Positions 53,802 to 64,000 of a stretch of DNA of 64,000 nt are shown in pieces (the stretch's first letter is position 1; each line of letters opens with the position of its first letter). The DNA is from Pseudomonadota bacterium (GTDB taxonomy: Bacteria; Pseudomonadota; Gammaproteobacteria; Steroidobacterales; Steroidobacteraceae): contig JAJYUL010000008.1 in assembly GCA_021792555.1 (NCBI GenBank), positions 1 to 64,000 of the forward strand, given 5' to 3'. A program made the position numbers and the translations under genes. Below the pieces are notes generated by a model. It did not search any database and had not been told where the DNA came from. It was given only the letters and a program-made list of their open reading frames with translations.

Positions 53802-54667
53802 GGTTGCTCCTGCAGCTCGCGCTTCCAGTCCTGGAAGGCCGTATAGACCCGCCGCCACAGCGGCCCGGGACGCCCCTCGCCCACCGGGCGGCCGTCGAGC
53901 CGCGTGACCGGCTGCACTTCGCGCGTCGCGGCCGAGATCCACACTTCCTCGGCCACGCGCAGCTCCTGCTCGCTGACCGGCGCGGCCCGCCAGGGAACTC
54001 CCGCTCGCGCGGCGAGCTCCTCGACCACCGTGCGCGTGGTGCTCGGCAGGATCTCGCGTGAGTTCGGCGGCGTGCGCACTTCCCCGCCGAGCACCACGTG
54101 CACCGCGGAGGCCGACGCGTCGGTCAGCCGCCCCTCGCGCAGCAGAATGGTCTCGGCCGCGGAGGCATCGACTGCCAGCTGGCGCAGCAGCACGTTGGCG
54201 AGCAGCGCGGTTGACTTGATGTCGCAGCGCGCCCAGCGGGTGTCAGCCGCGGTCACGCAGGCGACGCCCTGCTCGAGCACCTCGGGGGCGGCGGCGGGCC
54301 ACGGCGCGGCGAAGGCGAACACCGTCCGCGGGATCTCGGGCAGCGGCGCGTGGTTGCGGCCGGACTCGGCGCCGCGGGTGACCTGCCAGTACAGATACTG
54401 ATCGGCGCGGCCGCCGGCCTCGATGAGCGTGGCGAACACCCTGCGCCACTCCTCGCGGGACAGCGGATCGCGCATGCGCAGCTCGGCGAGGCTGCGCTTG
54501 AGCCGCGCGCAGTGCGCCTCGAGCCGGAAGGGCCGCCCGCCGTAGACCGGCATGACCTCGTAGGCGCCATCGCCGAAGAGAAATCCCCGGTCGAGCGGCG
54601 AGATGCGCGCCTCGGCGAGCGGCAGGTATGAGCCGTTGAGGTAGCAGGTCGGGAACGGTTCGGCCAT
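53795..54667 (-). CDS. D-amino-acid transaminase (class IV)
   Basis: A fold-type IV PLP transaminase of 290 residues: ISPLDRGFLFGDGAYEVMPVY at the N-terminus, the Schiff-base Lys151 in RCDIKSTALLANVL, and LTDASASAVHVV. These match bacterial D-alanine transaminases, which interconvert D-Ala and D-Glu; a branched-chain specificity is less likely given the R-x-D-I-K-S sequence. It lies between dacA (a D,D-carboxypeptidase, which releases D-Ala) and ybeD, with coupled starts. Confidence 0.88.
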   Translation of the reverse strand: MAEPFPTCYLNGSYLPLAEARISPLDRGFLFGDGAYEVMPVYGGRPFRLEAHCARLKRSLAELRMRDPLSREEWRRVFATLIEAGGRADQYLYWQVTRGAESGRNHAPLPEIPRTVFAFAAPWPAAAPEVLEQGVACVTAADTRWARCDIKSTALLANVLLRQLAVDASAAETILLREGRLTDASASAVHVVLGGEVRTPPNSREILPSTTRTVVEELAARAGVPWRAAPVSEQELRVAEEVWISAATREVQPVTRLDGRPVGEGRPGPLWRRVYTAFQDWKRELQEQPW

Positions 54668-54702
54668 GGTGCGACTCGGCTGTGCGGAGGTCCGGGATTT
54701 TC

Positions 54703-55890
54703 TCAGCTTGCAAACCAGAGCCGGATGTCATCGGCCACGCGAGTGAACAGCCCGCCGGCCGGCACCGGTGCGAGCGTCACAATGGGCGTGGTGTCGACCT
54801 GCTGACCTGCCCCATTGGTGACGATCAGCGTGCCGACGGGGGTTCCGGCGGCGAGCGGCGCCACGAGCGGCCAGTGATTCCAGACGATGCGGGTGCTCAG
54901 CGTCGCGTCCGGGCCCCGCGCTACGGTGAGGACGATGGGCTGCGCCGGGCCGACCGCGGCATGCCCCGCTGCCGATTCGTAAACGCGCGGTTTGGCGACG
55001 ATGGCGCGCGCGGCAGCAACGTTCTCGTTCTCGTAGAAGTTGTACCCGTAGTTCAGCAGCGCCTCGCTGTCATCGACGCGGCCGTCCCAGCTCGGCGCCC
55101 CGAGCACCACCGTCACCAGGCGCATGCCGTGACGATCGGCCGAGGTGACCATGCAGTAGCCGGCCGCATCCGTATAGCCGGTCTTCATCCCGTCGACCGA
55201 CGGGTCGGTCCACAGCAGCGAGACGCGGTTGCGCTGTGTGATGTGATCCCAGGTGAACTTCTTGATCTTGAAGATGAAGTAGTACTGCGGGAAGTCCCGG
55301 ATGATGTCCGAGGCGAGCGTGGCGAGGTCACGCGCCGTCGTGTAGTGATCGGGCTTCGGCAGTCCGTCGACGTCCTCGTAATGCGTCGAGTTCAGGCCGA
55401 GCCGCTTGGCGTAATCGTTCATCAGCGTCACGAATCCCGCCTGGGTGCCTCCGACTTTCTGCGCGAGCGCGACGGTGGCATCGTTGCCCGACTCCACGAT
55501 CATGCCCTTGAGCAGATTGAGCACGGAGACCTGGCTGCCCGGGTTGATGAACATGCGCGAGCCGCCCGTGCGCCACGCCGCGGTGCTCACCGTCACCGGC
55601 GTCTGCAGCGTCAGCTGCCCGCTCTTCAGCGCGGAGAACACGATGTAGGCGGTCATGAGCTTCGTCAGGCTCGCCATGGGCATCTTTTCGTTGGCGTTCT
55701 TCGCCGCGAGCACCTTGCCGGTGTTGTAGTCGACCACGATGTACGCGCGCGCGTTGAGCGCGGGCGGCGGCGGCACCGGCACGGCCATCGGGGCGGCCGG
55801 GGCGGGCGCGGCCTGGGTCGCCGGGGCGAGCGCTGCCAGAAGCGGCAGCGCGGCGGCCGACAAGGCGGCCAGGGCAGACGAGCGGGGCAT
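54703..55890 (-). CDS. dacA: D-alanyl-D-alanine carboxypeptidase (PBP5/PBP6-type)
   Basis: It trims the terminal D-Ala of peptidoglycan pentapeptides. The 395-residue protein has a signal peptide (about 1-27), the active-site SxxK at Ser74-Lys77 (ASLTKLM), SGN in VESGNDAT and KTG in GMKTGYTD, then a C-terminal beta domain and an amphipathic end (RVADDIRLWFAS) that binds the membrane. AAGGAGG lies 9 bases before the ATG, the strongest ribosome-binding site seen in the window. Confidence 0.96.
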   Translation of the reverse strand: MPRSSALAALSAAALPLLAALAPATQAAPAPAAPMAVPVPPPPALNARAYIVVDYNTGKVLAAKNANEKMPMASLTKLMTAYIVFSALKSGQLTLQTPVTVSTAAWRTGGSRMFINPGSQVSVLNLLKGMIVESGNDATVALAQKVGGTQAGFVTLMNDYAKRLGLNSTHYEDVDGLPKPDHYTTARDLATLASDIIRDFPQYYFIFKIKKFTWDHITQRNRVSLLWTDPSVDGMKTGYTDAAGYCMVTSADRHGMRLVTVVLGAPSWDGRVDDSEALLNYGYNFYENENVAAARAIVAKPRVYESAAGHAAVGPAQPIVLTVARGPDATLSTRIVWNHWPLVAPLAAGTPVGTLIVTNGAGQQVDTTPIVTLAPVPAGGLFTRVADDIRLWFAS

Positions 55891-55982
55891 GGGGCGATTC
55901 CTCCTTAGCTCAATGGTGCAGCGGAGCGCAGATTAAGATTACGTCCGCGCCGGATAGTTCGTTACGGGGCACACGCGGGCGC

Positions 55983-56795
55983 TCAGGGTTTGACCAGGAT
56001 GGCGCCCGGATAGCCGAGGGCCGCCAGGCGCGCCGCGAGCCCGTCGTATTGCGCCACGTCGTGGATCGGGCCGACCCGCACGCGGTACAGATTGCCCCCG
56101 GTCACCGCCGGGGAGAGGATGAACGCGTTCTGGAGGCCCGCGGCGTGCAGCCGGGCGAGCACGCGCTCGGCGTTCGCCGGCACCGCGAACGCGCCGACCT
56201 GCACGTACAGGAACGCACCGACCGGCTGGATGGCGCTCGCGAGCGCCGCGGGGCTGCCGGGCGTGAGGGCCTGCACGTCCACCAGCGCCGTGCCGGTCCC
56301 GAGCATGCCGAGTTTGGCGGCCGCCAGGTAGGACAGGTCGATCAAGCGGTGCGCGACGAACGGTCCGCGGTCATTGACCTTCACAATGACGCTGCGGCCG
56401 TTGCTCAGATCGGTGACGCGGACGTAGGTCGGCAGCGGCAGCACCTTGTTGGCCGCGGTCATGGCGTACATGTTGTAGCGGTCGCCGTCGGCGGTGTATC
56501 GGCCATCGGAGTTCGGGCCGTACCACGACGCCACGCCGATCCGGTTGTAGCCGTCGGCGCTCGCGAGCACGTAGTAGCGCCGGCCGTTGACGTCGTAGAA
56601 GGGCGGGTTGCCGCGCGGGGCCGGCGGCAAGTAGCGCGGCACGGGATTGGGGATCGAGCGCCAGTTCGCCGGCAGCGGCGGCAGTCCGGGGGCGGGACTT
56701 GCGCCGAGGTGACGGGTCGTGGCGCAGCCGGCGAGCGCAGCGGCAAGGGCGGCGGCCCCGATCGGGGCCAGGCGGGCGCGCCGCGCGCTCCTCAC
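55983..56795 (-). CDS. rlpA: RlpA-family septal lipoprotein with altered catalytic residues
   Basis: A 270-residue lipoprotein: lipobox LAGC (Cys24), a double-psi beta-barrel (about 85-175) with VASWYG and VKVNDRGPF, and a C-terminal SPOR domain (about 190-268) that targets denuded glycan at the septum. In lytic RlpA proteins the motif TANGE-x-x-D and a later AAH supply the catalytic Glu, Asp and a His. Here it reads TADGDRYNMYAMTAAN, giving Asp105, Asn108 and Asn116 at those places. Lytic activity is therefore doubtful; binding may remain. GTG start overlaps the mltB stop. Confidence 0.9.
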   Translation of the reverse strand: MRSARRARLAPIGAAALAAALAGCATTRHLGASPAPGLPPLPANWRSIPNPVPRYLPPAPRGNPPFYDVNGRRYYVLASADGYNRIGVASWYGPNSDGRYTADGDRYNMYAMTAANKVLPLPTYVRVTDLSNGRSVIVKVNDRGPFVAHRLIDLSYLAAAKLGMLGTGTALVDVQALTPGSPAALASAIQPVGAFLYVQVGAFAVPANAERVLARLHAAGLQNAFILSPAVTGGNLYRVRVGPIHDVAQYDGLAARLAALGYPGAILVKP

Positions 56796-57859
56796 CGCGG
56801 ACGGCCCAGGCGGGCCGCAGGCTTGTGCGGGGGATGCACCGCCGCGGCCAGGGGCGCAGGCCCGGACGAGTCGGGCAGGTGCCGGGCGATCGCCCTCGCC
56901 AGCCCGTCCACCGCCATCGCGTAGAGCTTGCTGTAGTTGTACGTGAGCAGGGCGTGGAAATTGTTGAAGCCGACGCGATAGATCGGGCCGGAGCGCGTGT
57001 GCGCGAGCAGCAGCACGACGGGCGTGCCGGCCGGCTCGGGGCGCTCGACCTCGACGCCCTGCGCGGCGAGCGAGCCGACCGTGCGATCGAGCGCCAGGCT
57101 GTCCGGATTGACGTCAAACCGTGCGCCCGGCTCGATGCGCACCCGGGAGAGAACCGGCGCGCCGGGCTGCCAGCCATGGGCGCGCAGATAGTGCGCGACG
57201 CTCGCGAAGATGTCGTCCCAGTTCGTGAACAGGTTCGGCGGAGCGCTCCCGGTGCCTACCGCAAAGCGCAGGTAGGTCGAGGGCATGAACTGCAGCGGAC
57301 CCATGGCGCCGGCGTAGGAGCCCTTGACGGTGAGCGGATCGAGTCCGTCGCGCTGCGTGAGTACCAGGAAGCGCTCGAGCTGCAGCTTGAAGAACCGGCT
57401 GCGCGCCGGGTAGTCGAATGCCAGGGTGCTCAGCGCATCGAGCACGCGGAACGTGCCGGTGAGGTGCCCGTAATAGGTCTCGACGCCGAGGATGGCCACG
57501 ATGTAGCGCGGATCGACCCCCTGCTCGGCGCCGATGCGATCGAGCGCCTCGCGGTGCGCCTGCCAGAATGCCGCGCCGGCGGCGATGCGCGCGGGGGTGA
57601 GGAAGATCCGCCGGTACTGCCACCACTTGAGCACCTGCTCGGCGGGCCGGTTCATCATCGCGATGATGTCCGGCTGCGGCCGCGCCTGCTCGAGGATGCG
57701 CAGCACGCGTGCCCGGTTCAGCCCGTCGCGGCGCGCGATATGCGCGGCGAAGCGCTGCAGCTGCGCGCGCGGGAAAGACGCGCCCGCATCGGGCGCGGCG
57801 GCGGCCGGCCGGGGCAGGATGGCCAGGAGGAACAGGGCGAGGAGAATCGAACGCAGCAC
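56792..57859 (-). CDS. mltB: Membrane-bound lytic murein transglycosylase B
   Basis: It cleaves glycan strands to 1,6-anhydroMurNAc ends. The 355-residue protein has a signal peptide (about 1-21), the catalytic Glu127 in ILGVETYYGHLTG, GSYAGAMGPLQFMPSTYL and FTNWDDIFASVAHYL. No lipobox is seen, so it may be a soluble periplasmic form. The start is GTG at 57859 with AAAGAG upstream, 11 bases after the rodA stop; no ATG fits. It lies between rodA and rlpA, as in pseudomonads. Confidence 0.92.
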   Translation of the reverse strand: MLRSILLALFLLAILPRPAAAAPDAGASFPRAQLQRFAAHIARRDGLNRARVLRILEQARPQPDIIAMMNRPAEQVLKWWQYRRIFLTPARIAAGAAFWQAHREALDRIGAEQGVDPRYIVAILGVETYYGHLTGTFRVLDALSTLAFDYPARSRFFKLQLERFLVLTQRDGLDPLTVKGSYAGAMGPLQFMPSTYLRFAVGTGSAPPNLFTNWDDIFASVAHYLRAHGWQPGAPVLSRVRIEPGARFDVNPDSLALDRTVGSLAAQGVEVERPEPAGTPVVLLLAHTRSGPIYRVGFNNFHALLTYNYSKLYAMAVDGLARAIARHLPDSSGPAPLAAAVHPPHKPAARLGRPR

Positions 57860-57870
57860 TTGAGCGCTCT

Positions 57871-59007
57871 TTAGCCCATCAGCTTTCGATGCGAATACAA
57901 CGACATCAGAATACCGAAACCTGACAGCACCGTCACCACCGAACTGCCCCCGTAGCTCACCAACGGCAACGGCACGCCGACCACCGGCACGAGTCCCGTG
58001 ACCATGCCGGCGTTGATGAACACGTAGACGAAGAACGTGAGCGCGATGCTGCCGCCGAGCAGGCGCGAGAACGTATCCGGACACTGCATGGACAGGTAGA
58101 TCGAGCGGCCGATGACGAACGCGTACAGCAGCAGCAGCACCACGAGCCCGAGCAGCCCGAACTCCTCGCCGATCACCGCGAAGATGAAATCCGTGGTGCG
58201 CTCGGGCAGGAAATCGAGCCGCGCCTGGCTGCCGGCCATCCAGCCCTTGCCGAAGACGCCGCCGGAGCCGACGGCGATCTGCGACTGGATGATGTGATAG
58301 CCGGCCCCAAGCGGATGGGCCTCCGGATTGAGGAAGGTGAGCAGCCGCTCGCGCTGATAGCCGTGCATGAAGCGCAGGCCCACCGCGCCGGCGGCGACCG
58401 CGAGCAGCAGCAGGGCGATGAGCACGCGCACGCGCAGACCGGCGAGAAACACGACCACCGCGGCCGCGGCGGCGATGAGCGCCGCGGTGCCGAGGTCCGG
58501 CTCCTTGGCGACCAGCGCCACCGGCGCCAGGATGATGAGCGCGAGCATGCCGAGGTCGCTCCAGCGCGGCGGCAGGGGACGCTCGTGCAGGTACCAGGCG
58601 CACATCATGGGCACGGCCAGCTTCATCAGCTCGGACGGCTGGAAGTGAATCGGGCCGAGATCGAGCCAGCGCTTGGCGCCGAGATGCACGTGGCCGACGG
58701 CGGCCACGGCCAGCAGCAGCAGGATGCCGAGCCCGTAGAGCCACGGGGAGGCGCGGCGCAGCAGATTGGGGCTGATGCGCGCCACGGCGAGCATGATGAC
58801 GATGCCGAGCACGAGCCGCAGCAGGGTGCGCACGAGCATCGGCGTGTTCTCGCCCGAGGCGCTGTAGAGCACCGCCAGTCCGAAGGCGGCCGTCAGTCCG
58901 AGGCCGACCGCGAGCGGCCCGTCGACCTTCAGCGCGAGCAGCACCCGCGCCGCGCCGCTCAGCGTTCGGCGCGTGCGCGAATCGGTCGAGATCTCTTCGT
59001 GGATCAT
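57871..59007 (-). CDS. rodA: Peptidoglycan glycosyltransferase RodA (MrdB)
   Basis: The SEDS polymerase of the elongasome, 378 residues with about ten membrane helices. FQPSELMKLAVP, the KEPDLGTA region with the catalytic Asp, and PLPLVSYGGSS are characteristic. It pairs with PBP2, whose gene precedes it and overlaps it by four bases (ATGA). Confidence 0.95.
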   Translation of the reverse strand: MIHEEISTDSRTRRTLSGAARVLLALKVDGPLAVGLGLTAAFGLAVLYSASGENTPMLVRTLLRLVLGIVIMLAVARISPNLLRRASPWLYGLGILLLLAVAAVGHVHLGAKRWLDLGPIHFQPSELMKLAVPMMCAWYLHERPLPPRWSDLGMLALIILAPVALVAKEPDLGTAALIAAAAAVVVFLAGLRVRVLIALLLLAVAAGAVGLRFMHGYQRERLLTFLNPEAHPLGAGYHIIQSQIAVGSGGVFGKGWMAGSQARLDFLPERTTDFIFAVIGEEFGLLGLVVLLLLYAFVIGRSIYLSMQCPDTFSRLLGGSIALTFFVYVFINAGMVTGLVPVVGVPLPLVSYGGSSVVTVLSGFGILMSLYSHRKLMG

Positions 59008-60992
59008 GGCTCGGCGGCCCGCTGCAGCGGCGTGAACCTCGGGTCGACCCCGGGCTCGGCACGGGGCTTGATGCCGGCCGGTTCGGACAGCGCAGCGCGG
59101 CCGGGGTGAGCCAGCAGCTTGCCGTTCGGGCCGAGAAGGTAAGCGTTCATCAGCTTGCGTGCAATCGGCGCAGCGCCCGTGGCGCCGTAGCCGGCGTGCT
59201 CGACCAGCACCGCGATCGCGATGCGCGGGGCCTGCGCGGGCGCGAAGGCGATGAACCAGGCATCGTCACGCAGTTTCTCCGGACCCGTGTCCTCGTTGCC
59301 GACGTCATTGGCCTGCTCGCGGGTCAACTGGGCGGTGCCGGTCTTGCCGGCGATGGGGTACGGGCTGTTGATCATCTGCCAGTAGGCGGTGCCGCGCGGG
59401 TTCGTGGTCACGCCGACCATGGCTTTGATGACCACCTTCCACGAGGCCGGGCTGATCATGGTGAGGTTGCCGTCGAGGATCGGCCGCTTCCAGTGGATCT
59501 GCTGCGTGCGCGGATTGCGCAGTCCGGTCACCAGGCGCGGCTGGAAGCTCAGCCCGCGCGTGGCGAGCATGGCGGTGTAATGGGCGAGCTGCAGCGGCGT
59601 GGTGAGAAAATCGCCCTGACCGATGCCGAGGATCACCGTATCGCCGGGGTACCAGCCGCGGTCGTGCGGGTAATGCTTCGCCATCCAGGCGGGGGTGGGC
59701 GCGAGCCCGGACTGCTCGCCGGGGATGTCGATGCCCGTCGGGTGGCCGAAGCCGAAGTTCGGCAGCCAGGCCCCCAGACGATCGACGCCCATCTTGTAGG
59801 CGAGACGGTAGAAATACACGTCGCACGACATGATGATCGCCATGCGCAGGCCGACCCAGCCGCACACCTCGTGCGCGGCGTTGTGGAAGAGGTGAGCGCT
59901 GCCGGGCAGGTGCCAGGCCGAGGCGGCATAGATCCGCTTGGTGGGATTGATGATCCCTTCGGTGAGCGCCCCGAGGGCGATCCCCGGCTTGATGGTCGAG
60001 CCGGAGGGCAGCTGCGCGCGCAGCGCCCGGTTGAACAGCGGCAGGCGCGGGTTGTTGACCAGGGCCTCGTACTGCTTCTCGCTGATGCCGCGGGCAAACA
60101 GATTCGGGTCGAACGCCGGGGAGCTCGCCATGGCGATGATGTCGCCGGTCCACGGATCGATCGCCACGACCGCGCCGTCCTGGCCCTTCAGCAGCTTCTC
60201 GGCGAGCCGCTGGATCTTCAGGTCGAGCGAGACAATGACATCGTCTCCGGCGACCGGCGCCTTGAAGTGCAGTTCCTTGCCGAGCGCCCCGGCGCGGCGC
60301 ACCGGGCGGCCGAGCGCATCGACCAGCGTCTGCCGATAACCGTTGGTGCCGTGCAGATACTTCTCGTACGCCGCCTCGACCCCGGTCTGGCCGATCACCG
60401 CGGTGCCGGCGTACTCGGCCTGATTCAGGTGAGCGAGCTCGCGGGCGCTGATCGTGCCGACGTAGCCGATCGCATCGACCGCGAGCTTGCCGAACGGATA
60501 CCAGCGGGCCTGGCGCGGACTGATGTTGATGCCGGGAAACTCGTAGCGGCGTGCCGCGAAGCGCGCCACCTCCTCGGCCGAGAGATCGAGCCGGATCGGC
60601 ACGGCGTCGAAGCTCAGGCGCGACCTGATGGTGCGGATCAGCTCGGGCAGGTCGGTCTGCTGCAGCAGGCCGAGCCGGACCAGGTGCTCGAGCTCATCGT
60701 TCAGATCCGGCACCCGATCGGGCGTCAGATCCAGATCGAAGGTCGGCCGGTTCGAGGCGATGACCTCGCCATCGCGCGCGATGATCAGCCCGCGGGCCGC
60801 CGGGATCGGCACCGTGCGCACGCCGTTGTCGAGCGAGAGCACCTCGTAATAGTGCTGGCGGACGACCTGTAAATAATAGAGTCGGCCGAGCACCGCGAAG
60901 GCCGCCAGCACCATCACTGCGCCGGCGAACCAGGCGCGCCGGTTGAACATGCGCTGTTCGCGCCAGTGATCCTTGATGCGGACGGGAGACAT
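59004..60992 (-). CDS. mrdA: Penicillin-binding protein 2 (MrdA)
   Basis: The elongasome transpeptidase, 662 residues. A single membrane helix lies at about 20-38, the pedestal domain follows (about 55-255), and the transpeptidase domain holds the nucleophile near residue 330 in PSGSTIKPG, SCD in IIMSCDVYFY and KTGTAQ. E. coli has SAD at the second motif. ATG at 60992 gives the family N-terminus; no good ribosome-binding site precedes it. Confidence 0.95.
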   Translation of the reverse strand: MSPVRIKDHWREQRMFNRRAWFAGAVMVLAAFAVLGRLYYLQVVRQHYYEVLSLDNGVRTVPIPAARGLIIARDGEVIASNRPTFDLDLTPDRVPDLNDELEHLVRLGLLQQTDLPELIRTIRSRLSFDAVPIRLDLSAEEVARFAARRYEFPGINISPRQARWYPFGKLAVDAIGYVGTISARELAHLNQAEYAGTAVIGQTGVEAAYEKYLHGTNGYRQTLVDALGRPVRRAGALGKELHFKAPVAGDDVIVSLDLKIQRLAEKLLKGQDGAVVAIDPWTGDIIAMASSPAFDPNLFARGISEKQYEALVNNPRLPLFNRALRAQLPSGSTIKPGIALGALTEGIINPTKRIYAASAWHLPGSAHLFHNAAHEVCGWVGLRMAIIMSCDVYFYRLAYKMGVDRLGAWLPNFGFGHPTGIDIPGEQSGLAPTPAWMAKHYPHDRGWYPGDTVILGIGQGDFLTTPLQLAHYTAMLATRGLSFQPRLVTGLRNPRTQQIHWKRPILDGNLTMISPASWKVVIKAMVGVTTNPRGTAYWQMINSPYPIAGKTGTAQLTREQANDVGNEDTGPEKLRDDAWFIAFAPAQAPRIAIAVLVEHAGYGATGAAPIARKLMNAYLLGPNGKLLAHPGRAALSEPAGIKPRAEPGVDPRFTPLQRAAEP

Positions 60993-61009
60993 CGCGCAGG
61001 CGGCGGCCG

Positions 61010-61483
61010 TCAGGCGCGCGGTCGGTAGGTGCGGGCCAGCACCGAGGCCACCGGCGGCCACAGCAGCGCGCCGGTGAACGCCGGCACCCAGCGCAGCGGC
61101 GTGGTGAGCGGATGTCCGCTCCAGCCATCGATGGCCCACAGCACGAATTCATAGAGTACCAGCACGGCGAGCAGCACCAGCGCCTGCTGCAGCAGCGGCT
61201 TGGTGCGGATGCGCTGATGCTCGCGCACGCCGAGGTAGGCGACCAGGGCCACCGCGAGCGCGTGCTCGCCGAGCACCGGGCCCTGGAACGCATCGAGCAG
61301 CAGTCCGCAGACCCAGCCGAGACCGATGCCGCCGCTGCGCGGGGTCTGGATCGACCAGTAGAACACCACCAGCACGAGAAAGTCCGGCCGCGCGATGGCG
61401 AGCCACGAGGGCAGCGGCACCAGCGTCAGCGCCAGCGCGACCAGCACCGACTTGAAAATCGCACCGCGGGGCGAGACGTTCAT
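61010..61483 (-). CDS. mreD: Rod shape-determining protein MreD
   Basis: A 157-residue membrane protein with five predicted helices, matching the MreD family by size, position and the RPDFLVLVVFYW and GWVCGLLLDAFQGP segments. It is part of the MreBCD/RodA/PBP2 complex. The ATG overlaps the mreC stop (ATGA); the frame upstream of it is an mreC shadow. Confidence 0.93.
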   Translation of the reverse strand: MNVSPRGAIFKSVLVALALTLVPLPSWLAIARPDFLVLVVFYWSIQTPRSGGIGLGWVCGLLLDAFQGPVLGEHALAVALVAYLGVREHQRIRTKPLLQQALVLLAVLVLYEFVLWAIDGWSGHPLTTPLRWVPAFTGALLWPPVASVLARTYRPRA

Positions 61484-62592
61484 GGCGTGCGCCGGTGGAC
61501 GGTCCGCGCCGGCGGCGGCGGGGCAGGTTTGGGCGCTGCCGACTTCGATGCCGAAGGCCTGGGCTTCGCCGAGGCGGGTGTGCCCGAGGTGGGCGTCGCC
61601 GGCGCGCCCGGCGGCGAGGCGGATTTCACCGGCGCCGCCCCCGCGGCCGGCGTGCACACCGCCGGGCGTGGCGGCGGCGGCAGGGGCTGCGCGCCGGGCG
61701 TGCCGGCGAGCAGCTGTCCGTGGCGCTTCAGCAGGGGCGCGGCGGGGTTGTCATGGCGGAACCAGAGCAGCATCACGGCCCGGTCGGTCTGAAGGTGCGC
61801 GAACGGTTTGGCCAGCACCTGGTCCATGGGCTGGATCGCGCCGCGGTGAATCTGAGTGATGCGCGCCACGGGATAGCCGGAAGGGAACACCCCGCCGAGC
61901 CCCGATGTGACCAGCACGTCGCCGACCCGCACGTCGGCATTGGCCGGCAGGTACGGCAGTGCGAGGGCGTTCGGATCGCCCGTGCCGACTGCGATGGTGC
62001 GAAAGCCCGTGCGCTCGATCTGCACCGGCAGATCGTGCTCCGGGTCGGTGATCAGCAGCACGACCGCGCTCCACGGGCCGACGTCCATGGTCTGCCCGAC
62101 CACGCCGTAGTCATCGAGCACGGCCTGGTTGCGGAACACCCCGTTGTGCGTCCCCCGGTCGATGAGCACCCGCTGGCGCAGCCGGCTCAACTGCAGATCG
62201 ACGATGTCGGCCGGCAGCCAGCGCTCGGCGACCGGCGGCACCGAGTGCCTCAGCCCGAGGAGCGCCGCGTTCTCGCGCGCGAGCGCATCGAAGCGCAGCG
62301 TGCGCACTTCCAGATCGCGCATGCGCGTGCGCAGCTGCGCATTCTCGGCCTCGAGCGCGCGGCGCGAGGTGAAGGAGCGCTCGAGCCACTGCCAGCCGGC
62401 GATCGGGGAGTTGACGGCCAGCTCGACCGGGTAGGTGAGCGCCTGCAGCGCATAGCGCGCGCGCTCGAGCAGGTCCAGGCGCTGGTCGAGCACCATGACG
62501 ACGATGGAGACGAGCGCGTAGAGCGTGAATCGGAACCCGGGGGAGCCCCCGCGGCTGTGCGGCGATCCGCTCCGGGTGCCGAAACCCGCCAC
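61480..62592 (-). CDS. mreC: Rod shape-determining protein MreC
   Basis: A bitopic periplasmic protein of 370 residues: a membrane helix (about 20-37), a coiled coil (about 75-115) and two beta domains with VLIDRGTHNGVFRNQAVLD and DVLVTSGLGGVFPSGYPV. A long Pro/Ala/Ser-rich tail (about 305-370) exceeds the E. coli protein. It activates PBP2/RodA. The start is GTG at 62592, 11 bases after the mreB stop. Confidence 0.95.
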   Translation of the reverse strand: MAGFGTRSGSPHSRGGSPGFRFTLYALVSIVVMVLDQRLDLLERARYALQALTYPVELAVNSPIAGWQWLERSFTSRRALEAENAQLRTRMRDLEVRTLRFDALARENAALLGLRHSVPPVAERWLPADIVDLQLSRLRQRVLIDRGTHNGVFRNQAVLDDYGVVGQTMDVGPWSAVVLLITDPEHDLPVQIERTGFRTIAVGTGDPNALALPYLPANADVRVGDVLVTSGLGGVFPSGYPVARITQIHRGAIQPMDQVLAKPFAHLQTDRAVMLLWFRHDNPAAPLLKRHGQLLAGTPGAQPLPPPPRPAVCTPAAGAAPVKSASPPGAPATPTSGTPASAKPRPSASKSAAPKPAPPPPARTVHRRTP

Positions 62593-62603
62593 GGCGAGAG
62601 CGG

Positions 62604-64000
<1,397 letters not shown>

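Overview
The window is an ordinary, gene-dense (about 68-70 % GC by eye) stretch of a gammaproteobacterial chromosome. The evidence is conserved gene order: zapA-ssrS(6S RNA)-5-FCL facing ygfB-pepP-ubiH-ubiI; surA-pdxA-rsmA-apaG-apaH next to lptD; and mrdA-rodA-rlpA-dacA-ybeD downstream of mreBCD. The lptD/amgK-murU arrangement is of the pseudomonad type. The high GC, split glycine decarboxylase and mixed gene order suggest a deep-branching lineage near the Xanthomonadales/Nevskiales/Steroidobacterales. That placement is inference. I see no mobile element, CRISPR array, tRNA or rRNA.

Layout. 1-6150: a 17-residue Lys/Ala microprotein, 5-FCL, 6S RNA, zapA and a zapB-like gene (minus strand), then divergent ygfB-pepP-ubiH-ubiI. 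6142-7759: phhB and ispG (minus). 7900-19160: a tandem glycine riboswitch with terminator, gcvT-gcvH-gcvPA-gcvPB, dgkA, a double trypsin/PDZ protease, then a tightly overlapping run of Sua5/TsaC, a PLP decarboxylase, a HAD phosphatase and a HIT protein (plus). 19163-25861: a DUF3014 protein, def (plus), yebC, a fatty-acid desaturase, a porin, motB and motA (minus unless noted). 26059-35343: an aminotransferase (plus), the minus-strand run rlmI-lgt-thyA-SET-kup-folA, and a thioredoxin-domain protein (plus). 35345-41706: putA with a divergent Lrp-type regulator, a PDZ/7TM/GAF membrane protein and nbaC. 41718-49000: apaH, apaG, usp, rsmA, pdxA, surA, lptD (minus). 49051-53532: amgK-murU, lipA-lipB and a CPBP protease (plus). 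53538-63647: ybeD, a D-amino-acid transaminase, dacA, rlpA, mltB, rodA, mrdA, mreD, mreC, mreB (minus). 63799-end: the start of gatC (plus).

Themes. Envelope growth (MreBCD/RodA/PBP2, PBP5, MltB, RlpA, AmgK/MurU recycling, LptD/SurA) and one-carbon/folate metabolism (5-FCL, GCV, ThyA, FolA, PhhB) dominate. Many neighbours overlap by ATGA/GTGA/TTGA, implying translational coupling.

I did not find a convincing new multi-gene system. The items most worth a second look are: the H1-tail-like microprotein and the SET-domain methyltransferase; an RlpA that has lost all three conserved catalytic-site residues; an Nma111-like double protease with a dead second domain; a PDZ-7TM-GAF receptor without a kinase; and a recurring pattern of -10 boxes directly in front of start codons, which suggests leaderless transcripts.
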